Origin: Mesorhizobium sp. GbtcB19
GTDB lineage: Bacteria > Pseudomonadota > Alphaproteobacteria > Rhizobiales > Rhizobiaceae
NCBI RefSeq assembly: GCF_019091085.1
Contig: NZ_JAGXJY010000029.1
Span: 1 to 54,676, forward strand
Reading direction: 5' to 3'
DNA: 54,676 bases
The translations under genes were made by a program, and so were the position numbers. The notes beneath the pieces are model-generated. The model made no database searches and had not been told where the DNA came from. It saw only the letters and a program-made list of their open reading frames with translations. Of the stretch, positions 7,960 to 16,495 are shown in pieces. The first letter of the stretch is position 1. Each line of letters opens with the position of its first letter.

Positions 7960-8346
7960 ATGCGCAAGCGTGTCGCGAACCCCCTCATGATCGCTATTTG
8001 CTGTCTATCCGCGGCCGCAGCCCGCGCCGACGCACAAGGCAGCTACGTGCCGTGCGACAACGGCCTGCGCTGTGTGACGGCGCCCTGCCCTTCGACCAGT
8101 GCGCTCGACCTCGCCTCCGGCAAGATCATCAAGGGTGTGTCGGTCGACATTGACGGCCTACCGCAGCAGGACAGGGCTCTCGACCTGGCGGACAAGCTTT
8201 ATGTCGGCAAGCTTGTCGTTGCTGGCACGATCGAAAACCGGCCGCATACCTTCAACGGCAAGCAATACAGCCTGCCGACGCTGGTGGCGACCGGCATTGA
8301 GCGCGCGGCGAAGGACGGCGAGCGCGGGCACTGCTCGGCGCGCTGA
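7960..8346 (+). CDS. Small secreted protein of unknown function, 128 aa
   Basis: I do not recognise the family. The first ~26 residues form a plausible Sec signal peptide (MRKR, then a hydrophobic MIAICCLSAAAA, then ADAQG). The mature part has paired Cys in PCDNGLRCVTAPCPS and one in GHCSAR near the C-terminus, consistent with disulphides in the periplasm, and a compact beta-rich middle (KLYVGKLVVAGTIEN). No clear ribosome site is visible before the ATG. Codon use matches the neighbours. It follows the dehydrogenase by 44 bases and could be read with it, but no functional link is evident. Confidence 0.65.
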   Translation: MRKRVANPLMIAICCLSAAAARADAQGSYVPCDNGLRCVTAPCPSTSALDLASGKIIKGVSVDIDGLPQQDRALDLADKLYVGKLVVAGTIENRPHTFNGKQYSLPTLVATGIERAAKDGERGHCSAR

Positions 8347-8368
8347 GGCTCGCGCCTCGCGGGCGCAT

Positions 8369-9664
8369 TCAACCTGCAAGCAAAACCTCAACGGTCGCTG
8401 CAATCGCCAGCAACCGCCGATCTTCCCCATGCCTGCCTACCAGCATCAATCCGGCCGGCAGCTTGGTGCCGGGCATCGGCAGCGAGATCGCGCAGAGATC
8501 GAACTGGTTGGCGACTTGCGTGTTGCGCAAGAGCAGCCCTTCGGTCCTGTCGCGCCGCGCCTCGTCACCGGCCATGGCGGCAAGGGACGGCGCAAGCACC
8601 GGCACGGTCGGCAATGCCAGCATGTCGACCGGCTCCAGGCGCTCCGCCATGGCCGCCACGAGCTCGCCGCGACGGCGGATCGTGCGGATATAGGCCGAGG
8701 CGGGAATGGCCAGCGCGCGCGACAACGGCCCGGTGACATGCGGATCGACCGGCACCGGAGCGCCGCCAGCCAGCCAGTCGGCATGCACTTCGGCGCCTTC
8801 CATCGACGCGATCGTGCCGCGTTTGGTTGCCAGGCGCATCTCGGCGATGAGATCATCGATGGACAGATCGGCGGCGCGGGCGCCGGCCTGCCCGATCTTG
8901 TCGATGCAAGTCTCGAAAGCCGTGGCTACTTCGGTTTGTGTCTCGCCGAACAGCACGCCGCGCGGGATGCCGATGCGCAAGGTCGCGAGCGGGACCGGCT
9001 GAAGCGCTGCGGGCTCTTCACCCGCCATGATCGCATCGGCGATCGCGCAATCGGCGACGCTGAGGGCAAGCGGCCCGATCGAATCCAGCGTCATCGACAG
9101 CGGAAAGGCGCCCGCCAAAGGCACGCGCTTCGCCGTCGGCTTGAAGCCGACGACACCGTTGAGCGAGGCCGGAATGCGCACCGAGCCGCCGGTGTCCGAA
9201 CCGATGGAGATTTCACTGGTGCCCTCGCCGACCGCGACGCCCGCCCCCGACGACGAGCCGCCCGGGATCAGGCTGGCGTCGGCGGCATTGCCCGGCGTGC
9301 CATTGTGCAGGTTGTCGCCGATCGCGGTGAAGGCGAATTCGGTCATGTTGGTCTTGCCGAGGATGACGGCGCCCGCCTGACGCAGCCTTTGCACGATTGC
9401 CGCATCCCGCGTCGCCGGCGCGGCGCCGGCGCGGATCAGCGACCCGGCCGCCGTCGGCTCGCCGGCGACATCGAACAGGTCCTTGATCGAGACGATGCGC
9501 CCGTCGAGCGGCCCGAGGCTCACACCGGCCTCGCGGCGGGCATCGGACGCGCCGGCGGCTGCCCGCGCCGCCTCGGCATAGAGCTTCGTGTAGACCTTCT
9601 CGTCCCCCGCGCGATTGGCAAGACGTGACAGGATGATTTCAAGACGGTCGCGGACGGATTGCAT
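8369..9664 (-). CDS. Amidase (amidase signature family), 431 aa
   Basis: Predicted cytoplasmic amide hydrolase with the Ser-cisSer-Lys triad: Lys61 in VSIKDLFDVAG, Ser137 in PGGSSSGAGV, and nucleophile Ser161 in SDTGGSVRIP, with the 24-residue spacing typical of the family. The length is on the short side but complete. I start at MQSVRDRL (9664); the longer in-frame reading to 9922 would run across the divergent gene at 9783 and is not supported. The C-terminal substrate region is unlike AtzF (47360), so this is a separate amidase whose amide is unknown. It stands alone, convergent with the small secreted gene and divergent from the GFA gene. Confidence 0.88.
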   Translation of the reverse strand: MQSVRDRLEIILSRLANRAGDEKVYTKLYAEAARAAAGASDARREAGVSLGPLDGRIVSIKDLFDVAGEPTAAGSLIRAGAAPATRDAAIVQRLRQAGAVILGKTNMTEFAFTAIGDNLHNGTPGNAADASLIPGGSSSGAGVAVGEGTSEISIGSDTGGSVRIPASLNGVVGFKPTAKRVPLAGAFPLSMTLDSIGPLALSVADCAIADAIMAGEEPAALQPVPLATLRIGIPRGVLFGETQTEVATAFETCIDKIGQAGARAADLSIDDLIAEMRLATKRGTIASMEGAEVHADWLAGGAPVPVDPHVTGPLSRALAIPASAYIRTIRRRGELVAAMAERLEPVDMLALPTVPVLAPSLAAMAGDEARRDRTEGLLLRNTQVANQFDLCAISLPMPGTKLPAGLMLVGRHGEDRRLLAIAATVEVLLAG

Positions 9665-9782
9665 TTTCGATGTCGGGCCCCGCAAAATTGCAACGTCTTT
9701 TAGGCACGGCCTGATGTTGGGCCGGCGAAGAGATAACCCGGCAAGCGTGCTTTTGCATCCTGCCAGCGATAGGAAGATGCTG

Positions 9783-10130
9783 ATGCTGTACAAAGGCGGT
9801 TGCCACTGCGGCAAGGTGGCATTCGAGGTCCAGGGCGAGCTCGGCATGGCCGTGCGCTGCAACTGCTCGATCTGCCGGCGCAAGGGCGCGCTGCTATGGG
9901 CCGTGCCGCATGACAAGCTCAATCTGGTCGCCTGGGGCGACGATCTCGGCCGCTACACTTTCGGCAAGACCCAGATCGCGCATCGTTTCTGCCGCACCTG
10001 CGGCATCCATCCGTTTGCCGAGGATGTCGGCCAAAGCAGCGAACGCTCCGCCTATATCAACATAAACTGCCTGGACGATATCGACCCTACCGCCATCGAA
10101 ATCTTCGAGTTCGACGGCCGCGCGGCCTGA
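9783..10130 (+). CDS. GFA-fold zinc protein (glutathione-dependent formaldehyde-activating family), 115 aa
   Basis: Small Zn-binding beta-fold protein. The seven family cysteines are present: Cys7 and Cys9 (CHC), Cys26, Cys28 and Cys31 (CNCSIC), and Cys70 and Cys73 (CRTC). The family is named after Gfa, proposed to promote S-hydroxymethylglutathione formation, but most members, including short ones like this, have no established reaction. I chose the ATG at 9783 because AGGAAG lies six bases upstream; an ATG two codons earlier is possible. It is divergent from the amidase and convergent with the MFS gene. Confidence 0.85.
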   Translation: MLYKGGCHCGKVAFEVQGELGMAVRCNCSICRRKGALLWAVPHDKLNLVAWGDDLGRYTFGKTQIAHRFCRTCGIHPFAEDVGQSSERSAYININCLDDIDPTAIEIFEFDGRAA

Positions 10131-10145
10131 GCGACAGGCAACGCA

Positions 10146-10180
10146 ATCGGCCCGGCGCTCCTGAGAGCCGCCGGACCGAT
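10146..10180. terminator. Hairpin between convergent genes
   Basis: ATCGGCCCGGCG (10146-10157) pairs with CGCCGGACCGAT (10169-10180) with one mismatch and an 11-base loop. It lies between the ends of the convergent GFA and MFS genes. There is no clear T-tract, so it may be only a weak or processing hairpin. Confidence 0.45.
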
Positions 10181-10198
10181 GCTTGAGAGAGCGAGCGG

Positions 10199-11413
10199 CT
10201 ACTCGGCGGCCTGCTTCGGTCCCATCAGGAAGGCCACCAGCGCTGCGAGCAAGGTCGCCGCGCCGCTATAGCCAAAGGCGCTGGCGACGCCGGCATGATC
10301 GACCAGGAGCCCGCCGACGATGGCGCCCAGCGCGATCGCCACCTGGAAGGTCGCGACCATCAGGCCGCCGGCACTCTCGGCCTGATCTGGCGCCGCTCGC
10401 ACCAGCCAGGTCTGCAGCCCCACCGGCACGGCGCCGAAGGCAAAGCCCCAGGCGGTGACTGCGACCGCCGCCGCGATCGGCGAGGCGCCGAGCACCAGCA
10501 ACGCCACCGCCGACAGGGCGATCAGCAGCGGAGCCAGGCCGACGGCCATCTTGAGGTTGCGCTCGGCGAGGAAGGCGCCGGCGAAATTGCCGAAGAAGCC
10601 GCCAATGCCATAGGCGAGCAGCACCAGCGAGATGGTCTCGATCTTCATCGCCGGAACCGTCTCGAGGAACGGCCGCACATAGGTGAAGCCGGCAAACTGT
10701 CCGGACGCCACCAGCAACACCACCAGCAGCGCCACGCGGATCATCGGCCGCTTCAGCACCGCGATCAGCGTGCGGAAGCTTGCGACGGTTGCCGGCGGCA
10801 GGCTGGGCAGAGTGGCGAGCTGCACCAGCAGCGCCAGCGCGCCGACGACCGCCGCGATCATGAAGGCGGTGCGCCAGCCCCAGATATCGCCGACATAGGC
10901 GCCGACCGGGGCGGCGGTCACGGTGGCGACCGAGACGCCGGTCAGGATGATCGACATGGCGCGCGGCATCAACCGCATCGGCACGAGCCTGAGCGCCATG
11001 GCGGCCGACATCGACCAGAAACCGCCAAGCGCGATGCCCAGCACGACACGGGCAAGAAGCAGCATGGTGAGCGAGGACGCGAAGGCGGCAAGCAGGTTGG
11101 AGACGATCAGCAGCGCGGAGAGCATCCACATCACCAGCCGGCGGTCGAGCCACTTGGTGATGATCGCCATGGTCGGCGCCGCGATCGCGCCGACGACCGC
11201 CGTCGCCGTCACCGCCTGGCCGGCGGCGCCTTCGCTGACGCCGAGGTCCTGCGCCAGCCGCGTCAACAGGCTGGCGGGCAGGAACTCTGCGGTGACCAGG
11301 CCGAAAACACCGAGCGCCAGCGAGACCACCGCGCCCCATGCCGGTTCCGTTCGTTCCTCCGGTTCGGTTTTGACGAGGGCGGCGTCGATGGCGCCCGTGG
11401 CGGGTTCGGTCAT
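10199..11413 (-). CDS. MFS transporter, DHA1-type drug/sugar efflux family, 404 aa
   Basis: Polytopic inner-membrane transporter with about 12 predicted helices. The loop between helices 2 and 3 carries the MFS signature region (KWLDRRLVMWMLSALL), and the helix-4 and helix-5 segments are Gly/Ala rich (ALGGFWSMSAAMALRL, TGVSVATVTAAPVGAYVG) as in DHA1 antiporters and arabinose-efflux relatives. The start at 11413 (MTEPATGAID) follows GGAGAA at six bases; the longer frame upstream invades the promoter. It is divergent from an AraC regulator at 11585, the usual arrangement for a regulated efflux pump. The substrate is unknown. Confidence 0.87.
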   Translation of the reverse strand: MTEPATGAIDAALVKTEPEERTEPAWGAVVSLALGVFGLVTAEFLPASLLTRLAQDLGVSEGAAGQAVTATAVVGAIAAPTMAIITKWLDRRLVMWMLSALLIVSNLLAAFASSLTMLLLARVVLGIALGGFWSMSAAMALRLVPMRLMPRAMSIILTGVSVATVTAAPVGAYVGDIWGWRTAFMIAAVVGALALLVQLATLPSLPPATVASFRTLIAVLKRPMIRVALLVVLLVASGQFAGFTYVRPFLETVPAMKIETISLVLLAYGIGGFFGNFAGAFLAERNLKMAVGLAPLLIALSAVALLVLGASPIAAAVAVTAWGFAFGAVPVGLQTWLVRAAPDQAESAGGLMVATFQVAIALGAIVGGLLVDHAGVASAFGYSGAATLLAALVAFLMGPKQAAE

Positions 11414-11511
11414 GGCAAATTCTCCGCTCTGTCTGCGGCGCCAGCTAGGGGATAACCAGTCATGGGCTCCACCCGTTACATGCCTGGCGGGCGGCTCGTC
11501 AGTTGATCTGG

Positions 11512-11543
11512 TTGCGGCGCAACATTTAGCTGCAGTGCAACAT
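11512..11543. promoter_or_regulatory. Candidate AraC-regulator site in the MFS/araC divergent promoter
   Basis: The dyad TTGCGGCGCAA (11512-11522) is followed by two direct GCAACAT copies at 11519-11525 and 11537-11543, 18 bases apart. Direct half-sites about two helical turns apart are what AraC-family dimers usually contact. The location is between the divergent starts; binding is inferred only. Confidence 0.35.
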
Positions 11544-11584
11544 AGGGAGTGACCGACTGGAGTTTCCATGCTAGAAACGCCGAA

Positions 11585-12553
11585 ATGAATTACAATTCGT
11601 CCAAAACCACTCTGCAGGCTTCCGGCGACCCGCTGACCGATATGCTGCGCGGATTGCGGCTCGACGGCGTCGATTACGGGCGCTGCGTTCTGGGCGAACC
11701 CTGGGCCGTTTCCTTTCCCGCGCAGAAGGCGGCGCGTTTCCATTTCATCGGGCAGCAGGGCTGCTGGCTGTTCTCGCCGGCAAAGGAATGGATAGAGCTC
11801 TCGGTCGGCGACGCGCTGCTGATCCCGCGCGGCGCTGAACATGTGCTTGCGAGCGCGCCCGGCGTTCCGCCGGTGCCGATCGGCCGCTACACCATCGAGC
11901 CGGTTTGCGAGAACATCTATGACGTCTCAAATGGCTGCGACGGCAACAAGACGCTGCTGTTTTGCGGCAGCATGCATTTCAATCTCGACGGCTCGCATCC
12001 GCTGCTGGAGATGATGCCCGACCTGATGCAGGCGCATAAGCTGATGGCGAACGCGCCGGGCATCCAGCATCTGCTCGACGCGATGGCCGGCGAGGTGACG
12101 ATGGACCGCGTCGGCTCCGGCGGCATCCTCGCTCGACTGGCTGACGTGCTTGCCGCCACCATCATCCGCTCCTGGGTGGAAAATGGATGCGGTGATGCCA
12201 CCGGATGGATCGCCGCCGTGCGCAATCCGGATGTCGGCAAGGTGCTCGCCGCCATCCACCTGCAGCCGGAGCGCGACTGGACGGTCGAGGCGCTGGCCAG
12301 GATGATGGGCGCCTCGCGCTCCGCCTTCGCGCAGCGCTTCGTCACCGTCGTCGGCGAGACGCCGGCTAAATATGTGCTGCGCGTGCGAATGCACCAGGCG
12401 CGGCAGTGGCTTGCCCGCGACAGCATGCGGGTTTCGGTGGCGGCGTCGCGGCTGGGCTACGATTCGGAGGCCTCTTTCAGCCGCGCCTTCAAGCGGGTGA
12501 TGGGCGTGGCGCCGAGCCATTTCCGCAACATCGCAGGCGACGAACCAGCCTAG
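11585..12553 (+). CDS. AraC-family transcriptional regulator with cupin sensor domain, 322 aa
   Basis: The N-terminal half resembles the AraC cupin-6 ligand-binding domain (LRGLRLDGVDYGRCVLGEPW, QQGCWLF, IPRGAEHVL). The C-terminal ~100 residues are a double helix-turn-helix: first HTH WTVEALARMMGASRSAFAQRF, second HTH VSVAASRLGYDSEASFSRAF, ending in GVAPSHFR. The start is uncertain: I use the ATG at 11585, because the in-frame GTG at 11549 has its only purine-rich stretch directly adjacent. Such regulators usually control the divergently encoded exporter, here the MFS gene at 10199-11413. Confidence 0.87.
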   Translation: MNYNSSKTTLQASGDPLTDMLRGLRLDGVDYGRCVLGEPWAVSFPAQKAARFHFIGQQGCWLFSPAKEWIELSVGDALLIPRGAEHVLASAPGVPPVPIGRYTIEPVCENIYDVSNGCDGNKTLLFCGSMHFNLDGSHPLLEMMPDLMQAHKLMANAPGIQHLLDAMAGEVTMDRVGSGGILARLADVLAATIIRSWVENGCGDATGWIAAVRNPDVGKVLAAIHLQPERDWTVEALARMMGASRSAFAQRFVTVVGETPAKYVLRVRMHQARQWLARDSMRVSVAASRLGYDSEASFSRAFKRVMGVAPSHFRNIAGDEPA

Positions 12554-12663
12554 GCATCGCCGGTCCACGGGCTGCCAGGCTGGAGGAATTGCCAAGTCTT
12601 TTGGACGCCGCGCCATTCCGCGCCGGCCGGCACGGCATAAGCTCAATGGCGGAGGAAATCGCC

Positions 12664-13095
12664 ATGCCCAATCATCTCGCATCGCTTGCATTTGCAGTAG
12701 CCGCCATCCTGCCGGGCCGGGCTTTTGCGCTCGAAGACAGCTACTTGCCCGCCGACAAGATCCCCTACGCCGTCGAAGCGCCGGGCCAGCCACAGCGCCT
12801 TGGTGCGCTTTGGGGCGAGCGCGCAAAAGGCCCGGCCGGAACGTTGCTGAAAGTTCCCGGCAACTGGCGCGCGCCCGTCCACGCCCACACCGCCGACTAC
12901 CGCGCCGTGGTCATCAAGGGCCTGTGGGCGCACTGGCAGATGCAAGGCGGCGAAGCGACCAAGGTCGAGCTGCCGCCCGGTTCCTACTGGACCCAGAAGG
13001 CAAACGAGATGCATGACGATGCCTGCCTGTCGGACACCGAATGCGTGATCCTGTTGATCAACGACACGCCTTATGAGACCTACCTGCCGAAATAG
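12664..13095 (+). CDS. Periplasmic cupin protein (DUF4437-like), 143 aa
   Basis: The signal peptide spans residues 1 to about 21 (hydrophobic LASLAFAVAAILP, cleavage near AFA-LED). The remainder is one cupin barrel: APVHAHTADYRAVVIKG carries the His pair of the first cupin motif, and LPPGSYWTQKANEMHDDACLS the second. This looks like the DUF4437 group, whose biochemical role is unknown. GGAGG lies eight bases before the ATG at 12664. It follows the araC gene by 110 bases on the same strand and is convergent with the sugar ABC operon. Confidence 0.72.
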   Translation: MPNHLASLAFAVAAILPGRAFALEDSYLPADKIPYAVEAPGQPQRLGALWGERAKGPAGTLLKVPGNWRAPVHAHTADYRAVVIKGLWAHWQMQGGEATKVELPPGSYWTQKANEMHDDACLSDTECVILLINDTPYETYLPK

Positions 13096-13121
13096 GCGCA
13101 GGTCGACAGCAAACAGCCGCG

Positions 13122-13142
13122 ACGCCGGACTCTATCCGGCGT
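13122..13142. terminator. Hairpin between convergent cupin and ABC operon
   Basis: ACGCCGGA-CTCTA-TCCGGCGT, an eight-base-pair perfect stem between the convergent genes ending at 13095 and 13132. It covers the TAG stop of the ATPase gene. It could work as a bidirectional transcript end, though neither side has a strong T-tract. Confidence 0.5.
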
Positions 13143-14217
13143 GCCGCAAGCTGACGCCGCTGCCCTTGTCGAACATCACCACTTTGTCGGGGTTCCAGGC
13201 GAAGCGCACCGGCTGCTCGATGGCGACAGCTGTCCGCGCCGGTACGGTGGCCCGCAGCATCGTGTCGCCGACCCTGAGCGTCACGATCTTCTCGACGCCG
13301 TGGTTCTCGACATCGTGGACCTGCGCTTCGACCGGCGCGCCGCTTTCCAGATAGACGTCCTCCGGACGGATGCCGAAGACGAGCGGGCGACCGTCGGCCG
13401 CTCCGCTCGCCTTGGTCCCCCCTGATAGCGGCAGTTCGAAATTCATCGGCGCCATTACCGCGCGGTTTTCGACCAGTCTGCCGTCGATGAGGTTCATCGG
13501 CGGCGAGCCGACGAAGCTCGCGACATAGGTGTCGCGCGGATTGTTGTAGATCTCCTGCGGCGTGCCGGTCTGGACGATGCGGCCATGGTTGAGCACGCCC
13601 ACCTTGTCGCCCATCGACATCGCCTCGATCTGGTCGTGGGTGACGAACAGGAAGGTGGCGCCGAGCTGCATCTGCAGGTTCTTGAGTTCCGTGCGCAGCG
13701 CCTCGCGCAGCTTGGCGTCGAGCGCCGACAGCGGCTCGTCCATCAGGAAGACGCGCGGCTTGCGCACGATGGCGCGGCCGATCGAGACGCGCTGCATCTC
13801 GCCGCCGGAAAGCCGGTCGGTCTTGCGGTCGAGCAGATGCTCGATCCGGAGCGTGCGAGCCGCGCGCGCGACGCGGTCCTTGATTTCGGCGTCCGGCAGC
13901 CGGCGGATCTTCGGCTTCAGCGGGAATTCGAGGTTCTCGCGCACCGTGTAGCGCGGATAGAGCGAATATTGCTGCAGCACCAGTGCCACGTCGCGCTCCG
14001 CCGCGCCCCATTCGGCGACATCGACGCCGTCGATGAAGACCTGGCCCTCGGTCGGCTTTTCGAGCCCTGCGATCAGTCGCAAAGCCGTGGTCTTGCCGGC
14101 GCCGGTTTCGCCGAGCAGCACGAAGAACTCGCCGTCGGCGATGTCGAGGTTCAAGCCCGTCAGCGCGGTGTGGCCGCCGAACTTCTTGGTGATGTTCCTG
14201 AGTTCGATATGGGCCAT
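13132..14217 (-). CDS. Carbohydrate ABC importer ATPase 2 (MalK/UgpC type), 361 aa
   Basis: Nucleotide-binding subunit of the importer encoded at 13132-18784. Walker A is GETGAGKTT (36-44), the signature LSGGEMQR, Walker B VFLMDEPLSALD and the switch His is in FVTHDQIEAMS. A C-terminal TOBE-type regulatory domain (VFGIRPEDVYLE) follows. It is the last gene of the operon, and its ATG overlaps the stop of the other ATPase by one base. That ATPase is a different sequence of similar length, so the importer probably uses a heterodimer, as described for the rhizobial glycerol transporter GlpS/GlpT. Confidence 0.93.
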   Translation of the reverse strand: MAHIELRNITKKFGGHTALTGLNLDIADGEFFVLLGETGAGKTTALRLIAGLEKPTEGQVFIDGVDVAEWGAAERDVALVLQQYSLYPRYTVRENLEFPLKPKIRRLPDAEIKDRVARAARTLRIEHLLDRKTDRLSGGEMQRVSIGRAIVRKPRVFLMDEPLSALDAKLREALRTELKNLQMQLGATFLFVTHDQIEAMSMGDKVGVLNHGRIVQTGTPQEIYNNPRDTYVASFVGSPPMNLIDGRLVENRAVMAPMNFELPLSGGTKASGAADGRPLVFGIRPEDVYLESGAPVEAQVHDVENHGVEKIVTLRVGDTMLRATVPARTAVAIEQPVRFAWNPDKVVMFDKGSGVSLRHAG

Positions 14218-15323
14218 TACAGCCTTACTCCGAGTGACTTGCCGCTTGCCGTGTCGAAGAAATGCGCCTGCTCCGGATCGATGCGGACATGCACCTTTTC
14301 GCCCGGACCCGAAACGTAGCCCGCCTTGGTGCGGGCGCGCAGCATCTTGGAGCCGACCTTGAGGTCGACGATGTCGAAGGAACCCAACGGCTCGATGATG
14401 TTCGCCTCGACTGGAATGTAGCCGGGCGCCGCATCGTGCCGTACGAGCACGCCCTCCGGGCGGATGCCCAGCGTCAGGCCGCCATTGGCTGCATGCCCGT
14501 TGAGCTTGGACAGGAGCTGGCCCGGGAACTCGAAGCCGGCCGGCGCGTCGCCGACCGTGACCGAGGCGGCGCCGGCCTGATCCGCGACGCTGGCCTCGGC
14601 GATGTTCATCACCGGGCTGCCGACGAATTGCGCCACGAACAAATTAGCCGGATGCGAATAGACATCATCGGGCGTGCCGACCTGCTGGATGAAGCCTTCA
14701 TGCATGATGACGATGCGGTCGGCGAGGCTCATCGCCTCGATCTGGTCGTGCGTGACATAGATCGTCGTCGACCCTTGCTTGACGTGCAGGCGCTTGATCT
14801 CGGCGCGCATCTCCTCGCGCAGCTTGGCGTCGAGCGCGCCGATCGGCTCGTCCATCAGCATCGCCTTCGGCCGCCGCACCAGCGCGCGCCCGATCGCCAC
14901 CCGTTGCATGTCGCCGCCCGAAAGCGCCGACGGCCGCTTGTCGAGCAGGTCGGTGATGCGCAGGACCCTTGCGACCTCGCGCACCGACTTGTCGACCTCG
15001 CCGCTGCTCATGCGCGTGGCGCGCAGCGGAAAGGCGACGTTCTCGTACACCGTCATATGCGGGTAGAGCGAGAAGGACTGGAACACCATGGCGATGTCGC
15101 GGTCGGCGGCCTTGAGGTGCTGCACCGCTTTGCCGTCGATCAGGATGTCGCCTTTGTCGATCGTCTCCAGCCCGGCGATCGCGCGCAGCGTCGTGGTCTT
15201 GCCGCAGCCCGACTGTCCGAGCAGCACGATGAACTCGTTGTCGGCGATGGCGAGGTTCAGATTGTGGATGACCTGGACGGCACCGAAGAATTTCTCGATG
15301 CCGCGAAGTTCGATCTGTGTCAC
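14217..15323 (-). CDS. Carbohydrate ABC importer ATPase 1 (MalK/UgpC type), 368 aa
   Basis: Nucleotide-binding subunit. Walker A is GQSGCGKTT (36-44), the signature LSGGDMQR, Walker B AMLMDEPIGALD and the switch His is in YVTHDQIEAMS, followed by a TOBE-like C-terminal domain (LTLGIRPEGVLV). The start is GTG (15323), overlapping by four bases the stop of the small membrane protein gene, which indicates translational coupling. Both ATPases of the operon have Met in the fourth residue after LSGG-acid (LSGGDMQR/LSGGEMQR). It powers sugar or polyol uptake together with the permeases at 15538 and 16496. Confidence 0.92.
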   Translation of the reverse strand: MTQIELRGIEKFFGAVQVIHNLNLAIADNEFIVLLGQSGCGKTTTLRAIAGLETIDKGDILIDGKAVQHLKAADRDIAMVFQSFSLYPHMTVYENVAFPLRATRMSSGEVDKSVREVARVLRITDLLDKRPSALSGGDMQRVAIGRALVRRPKAMLMDEPIGALDAKLREEMRAEIKRLHVKQGSTTIYVTHDQIEAMSLADRIVIMHEGFIQQVGTPDDVYSHPANLFVAQFVGSPVMNIAEASVADQAGAASVTVGDAPAGFEFPGQLLSKLNGHAANGGLTLGIRPEGVLVRHDAAPGYIPVEANIIEPLGSFDIVDLKVGSKMLRARTKAGYVSGPGEKVHVRIDPEQAHFFDTASGKSLGVRL

Positions 15324-15541
15324 TGCCGGGCTCCCTCATGCGCCGCGGCGCCGGTTTCCTCGCTCTGCTCCGGTGCGATCTTCGACGTGATGTTGAAGCC
15401 GATCAGGCCGGCCAGGATGATCGTCACGCCGTAGGAATGCAGGTTGAGGCTCCATGGCTGGCAGAGCGCGACGATGCCCAGCACCATCAGGATCTGCGAG
15501 GCCGGGAACAGGTACTTCTCGTTGATGGCGCGAAAACTCAT
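15320..15541 (-). CDS. Small two-helix membrane protein within the sugar ABC operon, 73 aa
   Basis: I do not recognise a named family. Two hydrophobic segments are visible, about residues 11-31 (LFPASQILMVLGIVALCQPW) and 36-52 (YGVTIILAGLIGFNI), with a polar, acidic C-terminal tail. The gene overlaps both neighbours by four bases (ATGA at its start, GTGA at its end), so it is translated as part of the operon and is unlikely to be spurious. The rhizobial glycerol importer operon likewise carries a small membrane protein gene of unknown role. A part in complex assembly or regulation is a guess. Confidence 0.75.
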   Translation of the reverse strand: MSFRAINEKYLFPASQILMVLGIVALCQPWSLNLHSYGVTIILAGLIGFNITSKIAPEQSEETGAAAHEGARQ

Positions 15542-16494
15542 TTGCGGATCGCTCCGAACGTCACGCCGCGAAGCAGATGGTTGCGCAGCAGGAAGGTGAA
15601 GATCGCGACCGGCAGCAGGAACAGGAAGGTGCCTGCCGCGATCGTGGTCCAGTCCGGCAGGCCGGAGCCGATCTGCGACGGGATGAAGGGCGGCGCCGTC
15701 TGGGCTCGCCGGTTGGTCATGATCAGCGCGAAGGCGTATTCGTTCCAGGCGGTGATGAAGCAGAACACGGCGGTGGCGGCGATGCCGGTCGCCGCTTCCG
15801 GCAGCACGATCTTGAAGAAAGCCTGCATGCGCGTGTAGCCGTCGACGAGCGCCGCTTCCTCATACTCCTTCGGGATCTCGTCCATGAAGCCCTTCATCAG
15901 CCAGACCGAGAAGGACAGGTTGAAGGCGACATAGAGGATGATCAGGCCGATATGCGAATCGTTGAGACCGACCATCCGGTACATCAGGAACATCGGGATG
16001 GCGACCACCACCGGCGGCAGCATGCGCGTCGACAGGATGAAGAACAAAAGATCCGCTTCGCCGGCGATCTTGAAGCGGGAAAAACCATAGGCGGTGAAGG
16101 TTCCCATGCCGACGGCGAGCACCGTGCTGATGACCGCCACGATCAGGCTGTTCATGAACCGATTGGGATATTGCGAAAGCTGCACGTCGTTGCCGACCTT
16201 CAGCACCCGCTCGCCGCCGTCATAGATGCGCTTTTCCCACCACGGCGCGGCCTCGTAGACCTGCGGGTCGACGGGCTTCTGCATCTGCACGCGCTTGGTG
16301 AACAGACGGATGAACGGCGTGACCTCCGGCTCGAACAGCACGGTGGGCGGCACGCTGACGGCGAGCTCCTTCGGCTTGAACGCCGTCGAGGCGATCCAGT
16401 AGATCGGCGCCAGGAAGATCAGCGTCGCGATCAGCACCGCGGCAATCGCGATGCGGTTGAAGGCGACTTCGGAAGAAGTGCGGACGGCGGCCAT
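15538..16494 (-). CDS. Carbohydrate ABC importer permease (MalG/UgpE type), 318 aa
   Basis: Inner-membrane subunit with six or so helices. The cytoplasmic EAA loop, which docks on the ATPase, reads EEAALVDGYTRMQAFFKIVLP. The N-terminal helix is at about residues 10-35. A periplasmic insertion of about 65 residues (from SVPPTVLF to GNDVQLS) precedes the core, longer than in many MalG proteins. It starts one base after the stop of the partner permease gene (16496) and overlaps the small gene at 15541. Substrate undetermined. Confidence 0.92.
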   Translation of the reverse strand: MAAVRTSSEVAFNRIAIAAVLIATLIFLAPIYWIASTAFKPKELAVSVPPTVLFEPEVTPFIRLFTKRVQMQKPVDPQVYEAAPWWEKRIYDGGERVLKVGNDVQLSQYPNRFMNSLIVAVISTVLAVGMGTFTAYGFSRFKIAGEADLLFFILSTRMLPPVVVAIPMFLMYRMVGLNDSHIGLIILYVAFNLSFSVWLMKGFMDEIPKEYEEAALVDGYTRMQAFFKIVLPEAATGIAATAVFCFITAWNEYAFALIMTNRRAQTAPPFIPSQIGSGLPDWTTIAAGTFLFLLPVAIFTFLLRNHLLRGVTFGAIRK

Positions 16495-16495
16495 C

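Noticed and set aside
9665..9922. Longer N-terminus for the amidase
   Set aside because: The extra 86 residues have no family match and would cover the start of the divergent GFA gene; MQSVRDRL at 9664 fits the usual amidase length.
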